64,000 nucleotides of DNA, from contig CAYPCH010000002.1 of the NCBI GenBank assembly GCA_964409165.1, positions 1-64,000 of the forward strand. The letters are read 5' to 3'. The notes below the pieces were generated by a model. The model saw only the letters and a list, made by a program, of their open reading frames with translations, did not search any database and was not told the origin of the DNA. Positions 1 through 6,583 of this stretch are shown here, in pieces; position 1 is the stretch's first letter; every line of letters starts with the position of its first letter. Origin of the DNA: CAYPCH01 sp964409165 (lineage in GTDB: Bacteria > Bacillota > Clostridia > Acetivibrionales > Acetivibrionaceae). Position numbers and translations under genes: made by a program.

Positions 1-14
1 ATAATATGCAGAAA

Positions 15-185
15 TTAAACTGATTTAGAAGAATTTAAAATGACGTTCAACACTACGGCCCGATCATTCCTGGAAAAGGCACCTCCATCACAGCAACTTG
101 ATACTTTCAAGGTCTTTAAGCTTAAAGCTCCCTCAGCTTTTTGTTTTTAATTTTTGGGAAACTTGAATTTTAATAGTGTTGACAT
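15..185 (-). pseudogene. Decayed short ORF behind a Shine-Dalgarno-sequestering hairpin
   Basis: On the minus strand an ATG at 185 follows AAGGAGG with ideal spacing. The frame reads MSTLLKFKFPKN, stops at a TAA (147-149), and then stays open for about 43 more codons to a TAA at 15-17. The Shine-Dalgarno sequence lies in the 3' arm of the hairpin 187-240. I do not recognise the protein. A strong hairpin hiding the start is typical of transposase mRNAs, so this may be an insertion-sequence remnant, but that is inference only. The rest of 1-369 shows nothing else. Confidence 0.25.
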
Positions 186-186
186 A

Positions 187-240
187 AAAATCTCCTCCTT
201 GGTTTCTTTTGTCTACAATTCCTGCCAAGAAGGAGATTTT
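187..240 (-). repeat. 16-bp hairpin enclosing a ribosome binding site
   Basis: Positions 187-202 and 225-240 are inverted copies with one mismatch. On the minus strand that position is a permitted G-U pair, on the plus strand a C-A mismatch, which suggests an RNA made from the minus strand. The 3' arm contains AAGGAGG, eight bases before an ATG. Confidence 0.5.
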
Positions 241-369
241 AATCTTTCTATACATAGAATTTGTTATTTCCTCACCATAAATGCATTTATAAACCTCAAA
301 AATAAGTTATGTTAACAATTGTTAACTTCTATTTATCTACAACTAAACATTAACCATTATTGTTAATGC

Positions 370-903
370 TTATTCAATACTGCCGAAGTCTTTTATTTTT
401 TCTTTTGCTTCCTTAATGGATAGTCTATTATTAAGGAAATCTTCCTCAAGTTTATCAATAAACTCTAATTGGTTTGTTGCTTGTTTATATGCTTTTGCAT
501 TATGTTTTAATGCTAGCGCTTGCATTTGAGCTAGTTCTCTTGCTGATTCTATTAAATATAACACACTATCTTTGTCTTCTTCATCTGTGCTTTGAATAGA
601 ATCATTAGAAAATTTCTTTGCTAATCTATCTTCCTCAGCTAGTTTTTCCGTTTTTTTTATCAACTCTTTATATTGTCTGTTTTCATCTTCACTTACAACT
701 CCATCCTCATAAGCCTTTTTTTCTAACTCTTCTATCTTGTCATATGTATCTTTAATCTCTAGATGAATTTCTCTCTGTTCTCTAACCTCAGGAAATTCCT
801 GTTGTACTTCGCTACTTTTTGAATTTAATGAAAAAACATTTAGTCCAAAACTTAAACACAAAGTTGCACATAACATAAGCCCAATAAAACTCTTTTTATT
901 CAT
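370..903 (-). CDS. Secreted coiled-coil protein of unknown function
   Basis: 177 residues. The N-terminus (MNKKSFIGLMLCATLCLSFG) is a signal peptide: basic start, then a hydrophobic core to about residue 26. The rest is highly charged and rich in Glu, Lys and Asp with long helical stretches at about 35-90 and 110-170, which look like coiled coil. There is no dockerin, no catalytic motif and no lipobox cysteine at a clear cleavage site. The start is supported by AGGAGG just upstream (minus strand). It stands alone, facing the same way as the cohesin-dockerin-amidase gene at 967-2406. I do not recognise the family; an extracellular or cell-wall role follows only from the signal peptide. Confidence 0.7.
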   Translation of the reverse strand: MNKKSFIGLMLCATLCLSFGLNVFSLNSKSSEVQQEFPEVREQREIHLEIKDTYDKIEELEKKAYEDGVVSEDENRQYKELIKKTEKLAEEDRLAKKFSNDSIQSTDEEDKDSVLYLIESARELAQMQALALKHNAKAYKQATNQLEFIDKLEEDFLNNRLSIKEAKEKIKDFGSIE

Positions 904-966
904 TTTATAATCCTCCTTAAAAAATTTTATACTATAATTATTATTATAACATGTAATATAATAATA

Positions 967-2406
967 TTAAAATACTTCTTTTATACTATAAAAAATAATA
1001 ATATTTTGTGAGCCAACATTTGCCCATGAATTGACTTTTGCATATAAAGATCCTTCAGTTTTATCTATGCTATGCTGGGCATAAGCTGCATCATTTATAC
1101 TTAGACCAAAATTGTAATATTTACCATATATAACCATAGAGTGATACGTCTCGCCGTCTGGGTATGCTAGTTGAAATACATCCCCTTTTTTTAACCTCAT
1201 CATAACGTTACCCCAATCATTTACAACATCTGTTGCATTGTAATAAATCGCCATTTTATATGCCCTGTTTTCACCTGTCCCGTTTACATTTCCCCAATGA
1301 TATCTAAAATTATGTGCAGCCCTCCATGTATTAGAAGATCCTAAAGGAATTATATCATTATTATAATACCAACTTGAATACGATGTATAAAGTGGAAATC
1401 CTCCCTGTGACGCATTTCCACCTTCGGGTTCATCACCTAAACACTGTGAGACAAAATTAGTACAATCAGCATTAGGAATATACATATACGCATTGGTATT
1501 ACTATTTTCAGCATATTTTAAAGCATATGCCGCTGCTTCATCCCTTTGAAAATCTGAATTTACGTTATTAATAGTACTAACAAACAATTTTGTTTTCTTT
1601 GGGAATTCAGTTAACAAACCAAGAATCACCCTTCTCATTAACGCTTTGTCCGTACTATTAATACTACCATCACCATTTACATCAGCTGCATAGTAATCCT
1701 CGTCTACAGGTAAATTAGACAAATACCCGAGGAGATAATTATTTAGTATAGAATAATCTGTGCTATTAACACTAAAATCACCATTAACATCTCCAATAAC
1801 AAGTTGATTCGCATTATTTAAGTTAACTCTTGAAGCCGTTGGCTGTACAAGCGTCCGAGATTGAATATTTGTTGTGGTTATGTCCTTAGGAGTACTTATC
1901 CCAATAATACCATCATTCGTATAAAAAGATACTTGATTAAATGAAACATCTGCAATACAACAATCTGAGTTAATTATTTGAACAAAACATCTTCCTTTTG
2001 TGGCATCATTGTTAATTTTAAATTTAATATTTGCAAACACTCCATCTTGTTTTATATATTCATCACCACTGTGGTCACAGAACAAAGTACTGATGATACC
2101 ATCGGTAGAATTATTGGCAGAAAAAAAATTCTCATCTGAGTTAAGAATAATGTTTCCAGGTTCTATTTCAAAAAAACTAAAATTACTTATATCATATTTA
2201 ATTTTTATCTACATACTATTTATGCCTGTTAATGGTATGTTTTTTAGGTTAATAGGTATACTTACTAAATCACCGGGTTTGCCTGAATACTGACCTATTA
2301 CTATTTCTGGAATTTTTTGTGCATGAATTACATTTCCAGTTAATATAGTAGTCAAAAGAAAAACAGAAACAACAAATCCTACATATTTTTTTATTCTTTT
2401 ACACAT
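967..2406 (-). pseudogene. Cohesin-like + dockerin + amidase protein, interrupted by in-frame TAG
   Basis: One reading frame of 480 codons with a single internal TAG at 2209-2211 (codon 66). The first part has a signal peptide (to about residue 30) and the opening strands of a cohesin-type module (IGQYSGKPGDLVSIPINLKN, then GINSM just before the stop). After the stop the same frame continues the module (IKIKYDISNF, EIEPGNI) to about residue 170. A type I dockerin follows at about 202-268, with two calcium loops (DVNGDFSVNSTD and DVNGDGSINSTD). The C-terminus (about 290-470) matches the putative amidase domain Amidase_6, with DCTNFVSQ containing the likely catalytic Cys and HSMVIYG containing the His. 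A product could be a cellulosome-attached peptidoglycan or peptide amidase. The stop may be a real mutation, a sequencing error or a readthrough site. GGGGG upstream of the ATG at 2406 supports the start. Confidence 0.8.
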
Positions 2407-2514
2407 TTCATAATAACCCCCTTAATATATTTTCACTTTTATACTTTCCATACAAGGCAACAAAATCCTTTATTTTTTAATTTTTTATTTTTAAAGTTTA
2501 AATAAGCTAGACAT

Positions 2515-2693
2515 ATGCTCTTTAAAATAGCAATATCGCATGAATTACAGAAGGAACTTGTTAGACTTGCAAATTCTAAACTGCCGGATTATGATGAGCA
2601 ACTGTTCAGAAGGTTTATTGAAAAAGTTACATTTATGACAATAAGCCGACCGTTAAGTTAAAGTCTATTGTCGAGATTGATATATTACTTTAA
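2515..2693 (+). pseudogene. C-terminal remnant of a large serine recombinase
   Basis: From the ATG at 2515 the frame reads LANSKLPDYDEQLFRRFIEKVTF. A one-base frame change near 2640 then gives DNKPTVKLKSIVEIDILL followed by TAA at 2691-2693. The pattern (D-x-x-LFRRFIEKVT, then a short beta strand with KSIVEIDI) is the usual extreme C-terminus of large serine recombinases. An in-frame stop lies just upstream at 2503, so nothing of the catalytic domain remains. Together with the IS66 fragment that follows, it marks a decayed mobile-element site. Confidence 0.6.
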
Positions 2694-2744
2694 ATAAATA
2701 TTAGAATAAAAATGTTACTGTTCACTCCCTATATTTAATTCATT

Positions 2745-3416
2745 GTGAAAAGTGCTGAATTTTATTTTTTTATTTTGTGGATAACTAGCTTTGAGGCCCA
2801 TAGTGAAACTATCAGTGTCCGCAATCAATGGTTTGAAGTATTTGAGGATGTTCAAAAGGAATTCGAGCAGAAACTGAACATTTTCCAAAGGTTAAATAAG
2901 CAGTTGGAAAAAAGAGCACTGCGAGCAGAACAACAGCTAGATGAACAAAAAAATAAAGTAACAGAGCAGCGTCATCAACTCTATACTCTGGCAACAGAAT
3001 TGGAAGAAGAAAAAGGAATTAATCTGAAGTTAAGAGCACAAAATAATCGAGATTATGAGAATTCTTCCCTTCCTTCTTCAAAATCAATCAAAAACAAAAA
3101 GATTACAAATAATCGAGAAAAAACAGGAAAGAAGCCCGGTGGTCAGCCCGGACACAAAGGCCACTGTAGAAAAAAACAGGTGCCAACCTCGGAGCCTGTC
3201 TTACTTCCTGCGCCACAGGCAGTTCTCGATGATCCTGATTTTAAGAAGACCTCCAAAACCATAGTAAAACAACTTGTCGGAATCCGTCTGTTGCTTGATG
3301 TGACAGAATATCATGCCGATGTTTATTATAATGCTAAAACAGGTGAGAGGCCTTGTAAGATGGTGAGCCCCGATGAGAAAAGAGTCACTAGAGTCACTAG
3401 GGACGGTTCTTGTTGA
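2745..3416 (+). pseudogene. IS66-family transposase (TnpC) N-terminal fragment
   Basis: About 223 codons; full-length IS66 TnpC proteins are roughly 450-530 residues and the DDE catalytic core is absent. Diagnostic parts are the N-terminal leucine-zipper-like coiled coil (about 30-105), the conserved NSSLPSSKSIK block, and the basic GKKPGGQPGHKGH segment typical of the IS66 zinc-finger/linker region. No accessory tnpA/tnpB genes are seen. The first ~25 residues read like intergenic sequence, so the true start is uncertain. The frame ends inside a hairpin carrying the GGGACGGTTCTT motif (3391-3419), which probably marks the truncation point. Confidence 0.75.
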
Positions 3417-3419
3417 CTC
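3391..3419. repeat. Hairpin with conserved GGGACGGTTCTT loop (copy 1)
   Basis: The arms are GAGTCA (3391-3396) and TGACTC (3414-3419). The loop holds AGGGACGGTTCTT at 3399-3411. The same 13-mer is the loop of a hairpin with different arms at 26548-26591. Confidence 0.5.
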
Positions 3420-3462
3420 ACTTTAATCAAAAAAAATTTATTGACAGATGATTCTGAATTAT

Positions 3463-3546
3463 TTACACTCCCGTTTTCACCATCCCTAAAATACTTAACG
3501 CATACCTCTCATAGGGCTCTTTAGTAATCATTCCGATCTCTTGCAT
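3463..3546 (-). other. 27-codon open remnant, possible gene fragment
   Basis: The minus strand reads MQEIGMITKEPYERYALSIL and then GMVKTGV before a stop. It looks protein-like but has no ribosome binding site and sits in the mobile-element remnant zone. It may be the tail of a lost gene. I do not recognise it. Confidence 0.2.
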
Positions 3547-3581
3547 ACAAGTTGGTTACACACAGACATCGTTACTAGATC

Positions 3582-3944
3582 TTACATGGAATTCTTTTTG
3601 TTTCCCTTTATAACCGTTATCTCCACCTCTTGTTTCTCCAGTTTACTGTCTATTGATTCTAATTTATGATCATGTTTTTTAAGCTGTTCAGTATTCTGTT
3701 TCCAACCATCAAATAAAGCATCTAATTTCTCCCCATGAGAATTCTCCATTCTAGTTACTACATCTTCAAGACTTCGTTGGCTTTTTTTGATTCCATCTAC
3801 ATCTTTTTTGATTCCATCTACATCTTTTTTGATTCCATCTACATCTTTTTTGATTGCACCTACATCTTTTTTGATTTCGCCCATCTCATTTGTGAGATTT
3901 CCAACTTGTGCAGCTACAAATTCTAACAATTCTCTATCATTCAT
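3582..3944 (-). CDS. Small coiled-coil protein with heptad repeats
   Basis: 120 residues with no signal peptide. The N-terminal MNDRELLEFVAAQVG segment is followed by GEIKKDVGAIKKDVDGIKK and further copies of the seven-residue unit GIKKDVD (about 22-55), then a second helical part rich in Lys and Glu up to residue 115. The heptads come from a 21-bp tandem repeat in the DNA (3783-3887). Short proteins of this type (repeated IKKDV heptads) are common as unnamed genes in clostridia and bacilli; their function is not known. It has no operon partner. AAAGATGA precedes the start codon, so the ribosome binding site is weak. Confidence 0.65.
   Translation of the reverse strand: MNDRELLEFVAAQVGNLTNEMGEIKKDVGAIKKDVDGIKKDVDGIKKDVDGIKKSQRSLEDVVTRMENSHGEKLDALFDGWKQNTEQLKKHDHKLESIDSKLEKQEVEITVIKGNKKNSM
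3783..3887. repeat. Five 21-bp tandem repeats inside a coiled-coil gene
   Basis: The units begin at 3783, 3804, 3825, 3846 and 3867. The first three are identical, the fourth has two changes and the fifth is degenerate. Each unit encodes one extra heptad, so copy-number change would alter coiled-coil length without shifting frame. Confidence 0.85.
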
Positions 3945-4329
3945 CTTTTAATGCCTCCATTTTAAGATAAATCTAATCTAACATTTCATGTACTTATTAT
4001 ATAATGTGTTAGATATAAATACAATATTTAATGCTTATTATTTCCAAACTCTTGCGAAACGCTGTAATAACAATACTTTAAAGGATTTCTCCAATCTAAA
4101 ATATTTTATGATGAATACAAAATTAAAGTATCAATCTTTCCTGACTTTGAAATTGATTTAAAGCCAGTCTTTGATATGGTATAATTCTTACTGTTCAAGG
4201 GGTACAGGCTTAAAGTACATTAAAACATGGATTTCATAACATTTCAGTCATTAGAGTATAAAATCTGAGTTTTGTTGTCAGTACCCCTAAAAAAACTGTT
4301 TTAATCGAGGTTGTAGTTAGTCTTGCAAT

Positions 4330-4659
4330 TTATAGTATTTTGACATTCAAGTGGATGTCCCCCTTGTCACCTAAAAGTGACTTGGTGAAAAGGAGTGAAT
4401 CACTAAAGCCGTGCTTGTAGAAGAAACAGGACTTCAAATACATCATGTCGTACAGTATGCTTGTGTGCTTTATCAGAAGCTCCTTTGCTTCATCAGATAA
4501 GCTTGATTTTAATAGGTTTAAACTCTGGTTTTCCTTTTCGGAAAGAGCCTGAAAGTCTTTGGAATTTTCCAGCCTGTAATCAAGCTGGTCAAGACGCTCA
4601 ATTTCACAGCCTGTAAGAAATTCTTCAAACCCTTTCCACTTTTTTGATTCGTTCAACAT
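4330..4659 (-). CDS. Conserved-looking protein of unknown function
   Basis: 109 residues, mostly alpha-helical by composition, cytoplasmic, with one LLKSSLSDEAKELLIKHTSI segment and a C-terminal SLLFTKSLLGDKGDIHL part. The start at 4659 has a strong ribosome binding site (GGGGGAAG seven bases upstream). I do not recognise a family. It lies alone and reads away from the inverted-repeat element at 4691-4892, whose left end is only about 30 bp before its start codon. The size and isolation would fit a small phage- or plasmid-type accessory gene, but nothing specific supports that. Confidence 0.55.
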   Translation of the reverse strand: MLNESKKWKGFEEFLTGCEIERLDQLDYRLENSKDFQALSEKENQSLNLLKSSLSDEAKELLIKHTSILYDMMYLKSCFFYKHGFSDSLLFTKSLLGDKGDIHLNVKIL

Positions 4660-4702
4660 TTATATCTTCCCCCTCAAAATTTTCTTTGAAGGGGAAAAAT
4701 TA

Positions 4703-4742
4703 AAAAGTACACGCGTAAGACAAAACCTACACATGTACTTTT
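4703..4742 (-). terminator. Intrinsic terminator-like hairpin (minus strand)
   Basis: Arms 4703-4719 and 4726-4742 form 17 continuous pairs on the minus strand if G-U is allowed. On the plus strand three of these become A-C mismatches, so the structure belongs to a minus-strand transcript. It is followed by TAATTTTT, as in intrinsic terminators. Confidence 0.55.
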
Positions 4743-4748
4743 ATGTTA

Positions 4749-4777
4749 TTGAAAATAAGAAAAAACTGTACTATAAT
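4749..4777 (+). promoter_or_regulatory. Strong sigma-A promoter for the small RNA
   Basis: The sequence is TTGAAA (4749-4754), a 17-base spacer, then a perfect TATAAT (4772-4777). Transcription would start near 4784, right at the base of the predicted RNA structure. Confidence 0.75.
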
Positions 4778-4783
4778 AACATA

Positions 4784-4888
4784 AGGTTGCTTGTGGTAGC
4801 ATATGCTACATATGTAGGTGGGTTTGCACCTGCGTAAGCCTGTAGGTGTTGTCGCACTTACAGGCCACGGCGACCCTTTTTAATTTTT
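4784..4888 (+). ncRNA. Predicted ~100-nt small RNA with a multi-branched fold, family not recognised
   Basis: There is no plausible open frame, but a strong promoter lies immediately upstream and U-runs follow the last stem. The closing stem pairs GGTTG (4785-4789) with CGACC (4871-4875) and GTGG (4793-4796) with CCAC (4865-4868). Inside are hairpins at 4797-4808 (TAGC/GCTA), 4814-4833 (seven pairs, loop GGTTTG) and 4838-4865 (eleven pairs, loop TTGTCG). In each of the last two, and in the closing stem, one pair is G-U on the plus strand and would be A-C on the minus, which agrees with the promoter direction. It lacks the GGAAG loop of SRP RNA and shows no tRNA- or T-box-like features. I could not assign it to a named family. 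It could act as a trans-acting RNA or as the RNA part of a small mobile element. Confidence 0.65.
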
Positions 4889-4992
4889 CCCCACGTAGAT
4901 TATATAATATTAGTCATAATTTAGCAACATTATTGTAACTTTTATTTTCCTTATAAGTGTAAAAGTTTGATATAATTTGTGCGGTTTATATG

Positions 4993-5030
4993 TTAAAACC
5001 CCTGTTATAGTTTTGGACAAATTCTAGTAG
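4993..5030 (+). repeat. 38-bp direct repeat, copy 1 (other copy 6503-6540)
   Basis: It shares about 32 of 38 bases with 6503-6540, including TTTTGGACAAAT. The two copies are exactly 1510 bp apart and flank the dockerin-calpain gene. They could be ends of a lost element or shared promoter-type sequences. Confidence 0.55.
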
Positions 5031-5055
5031 CCGATATAAAAATAGCCTATGCAAA

Positions 5056-5097
5056 AAAATATAATAAACAAAATATAATAAACAAAATATAATAAAC
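5056..5097. repeat. Three 14-bp tandem repeats
   Basis: The unit AAAATATAATAAAC occurs at 5056, 5070 and 5084. Downstream, an open stretch of about 57 codons (5098-5271) reads ...LIGYDIIRLNEYKQRIF..., without a start codon in good context. It looks like a gene remnant that I cannot identify. Confidence 0.6.
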
Positions 5098-5249
5098 AGT
5101 GAAAAACTTATTGGTTATGATATAATTAGATTAAATGAATATAAACAAAGAATTTTTCTATTTAATACTAATCATTTTAATCCTTTCGCTATGAAATTGT
5201 TTAGAACAGATAAAGTACATTGTAAAATCTTTAAATTATATATGCAAAT

Positions 5250-5370
5250 CAACTTTTACACATATATATAGCATTTTAAAGCTGTGTTTGATGAGATACG
5301 TGCTATTTGGGGCACATTGAGCAATGTTTCACAAACGGCAAATATTTCATAAATTTTGTGGGGAAAGTTG
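5250..5370. repeat. MITE-like element, diverged third copy
   Basis: It begins CAACTTTT and ends GTGGGGAAAGTTG, and matches the right half of the elements at 21120-21248 (inverted) and 52205-52332 (GAGCAATG, GGCAAA, CATAAAT, then the terminal repeat). The inner part has decayed. It lies directly upstream of the dockerin-calpain gene. Confidence 0.6.
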
Positions 5371-5411
5371 AGTTAATTTATTTATTTTTATATTTTATGG
5401 GGGGTTTTTGT

Positions 5412-6401
5412 ATGAAAAAAAGAAGTTCAGTGGTGTTGGTCGTGTTACTTCTGGTTTTTGGCGTTTTTAGTTTTTATGCTCAAGCAGCTGTGTTGTATGG
5501 TGACGTAAATTCTGACGGAACAATTAGTTCGACTGACTATGGATTTATGAAGAAACATGTGCTGGGTATATCCTCTGTCAGTAATCCTTTAGCCGCAGAC
5601 TTGGATGGTAACGGGTCAATCAATTCAACTGACTATGTACTGTTGAAGCATTACATATTAGGTAAAATAACTGAATTTCCGGTTGAATCCCAAGTTGTAA
5701 CTCCTACTCCTACACCTACAAATACTGCACCTATAGCTCCTACACCTACAATTTCTACAGTTCCATTTGACCCAACAAAGCACCTTGATGGAAAATTAAG
5801 CGCATTCCGCCAAGGCGATACAGGTGATTGTGGTGCTGTTTCTGCAATACAGGCATTAGATAATAGCGAATTTGGAAAGGAATTTTTAAGTAAAATTATT
5901 ACAGCTAATAACGATGGCAGTTATACACTCAATTTCTTATCCGGAAAGCAGACAGTATCAAAAAAAGATGTGGATAATGCATACATAATAGGAGACTTTG
6001 ATGCTAAAGTTATAGAGGTTGGATTAGCAAAAGCAATGAGTATTTATAATGGTTGTTTTGCTTGTGATGTATTTATAACAATGACAGGATTTAAGCGAAA
6101 TACTGTTATGGGAACGACTGCTAAAACTAACATGATGAATACTATGACTTCAAAATGTGCTTCTGGAGAGGGTATTACAGCGGCTTGTGATTTTAATATA
6201 GCTGATCCAAGTAAAGGTATTATTGGGGATGGAGGTCATTCTTATTCAATAAAGAGTGTAACTAAAGATAAAGTATTACTCATAAATCCATGGGATACAT
6301 CTAAAGTTGTTGAAATGTCCAGAAGTCAATTTGAAAATTCTATAAGGTACATGACATATATTGATGCAGAAGCAAAAAAGGTTAACATATACTGGGACTA
6401 G
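5412..6401 (+). CDS. Secreted dockerin-calpain-like cysteine protease
   Basis: 329 residues from the ATG at 5412, chosen because it follows GGGGGG and starts a clean signal peptide (MKKRSSVVLVVLLLVFG); an earlier in-frame ATG lacks both. A type I dockerin spans about 28-95, with calcium loops DVNSDGTISSTD and DLDGNGSINSTD. A Thr-Pro linker runs to about 118. The catalytic part has the calpain (C2) triad pattern: GDTGDC with Cys140, GGHSY with His276 and NPWD with Asn292. It is therefore probably a cellulosome-bound protease. Calpain domains on dockerin proteins are rare compared with glycoside hydrolases. A terminator follows at 6452-6492, so it is transcribed alone. It could act on cellulosomal proteins, on host or plant protein, or in defence; the sequence does not decide. 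Confidence 0.85.
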   Translation: MKKRSSVVLVVLLLVFGVFSFYAQAAVLYGDVNSDGTISSTDYGFMKKHVLGISSVSNPLAADLDGNGSINSTDYVLLKHYILGKITEFPVESQVVTPTPTPTNTAPIAPTPTISTVPFDPTKHLDGKLSAFRQGDTGDCGAVSAIQALDNSEFGKEFLSKIITANNDGSYTLNFLSGKQTVSKKDVDNAYIIGDFDAKVIEVGLAKAMSIYNGCFACDVFITMTGFKRNTVMGTTAKTNMMNTMTSKCASGEGITAACDFNIADPSKGIIGDGGHSYSIKSVTKDKVLLINPWDTSKVVEMSRSQFENSIRYMTYIDAEAKKVNIYWD

Positions 6402-6451
6402 ATGTTGTAAAATTTTCTAAATATAAATTGCATATATTATAAAAATATTAT

Positions 6452-6492
6452 AAAAAAGGACAGGTTGAAGAAATTCAATGTGTCCTTTTTTA
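6452..6492 (+). terminator. Intrinsic terminator after the dockerin-calpain gene
   Basis: AAAAAAGGACA (6452-6462) pairs with TGTCCTTTTTT (6481-6491). It separates this gene from the spoIIIA operon. Confidence 0.75.
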
Positions 6493-6502
6493 TGTAAGTC
6501 CC

Positions 6503-6540
6503 TTAAAATCCCTGTCATAATTTTGGACAAATCCTAATAA
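6503..6540 (+). repeat. 38-bp direct repeat, copy 2
   Basis: This is the partner of 4993-5030. It lies 44 bp before the spoIIIAA start and so may contribute to that operon's upstream region. Confidence 0.55.
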
Positions 6541-6583
6541 TTATAATTATAAAGATAAAGAGACCTATCAGGAGGAGTTCAAA

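Larger units (their letters stand above)
4691..4892. repeat. 202-bp element bounded by perfect 17-bp inverted repeats
   Basis: GGGGAAAAATTAAAAAG at 4691-4707 is exactly inverted at 4876-4892. Between them are a minus-strand hairpin (4703-4742), a plus-strand promoter (4749-4777) and a structured RNA (4784-4888). No protein is encoded. The layout resembles a MITE or a self-contained RNA cassette with terminators at both ends. No target duplication is obvious. Confidence 0.6.

Noticed and set aside
2000..2293. Plus-strand open frame opposite the cohesin-dockerin-amidase gene
   Set aside because: No ribosome binding site and the minus strand carries a clear cohesin-like module here.
4784..4888. 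SRP RNA, 6S RNA or T-box identity for the small RNA
   Set aside because: No GGAAG apical loop, no long central bubble, and no T-box core sequence were found.
4691..4892. Retron or TnpB/IscB guide RNA
   Set aside because: Inverted repeats around a structured RNA suggested a retron msr-msd, but no reverse transcriptase, TnpB or IscB gene is in reach, and the neighbouring gene (4330-4659) matches none of these.
6500..6583. Sigma-E promoter for spoIIIAA
   Set aside because: A GTCATAATTT resembles a -35 element, but no acceptable -10 lies at the right distance, so I did not list it.
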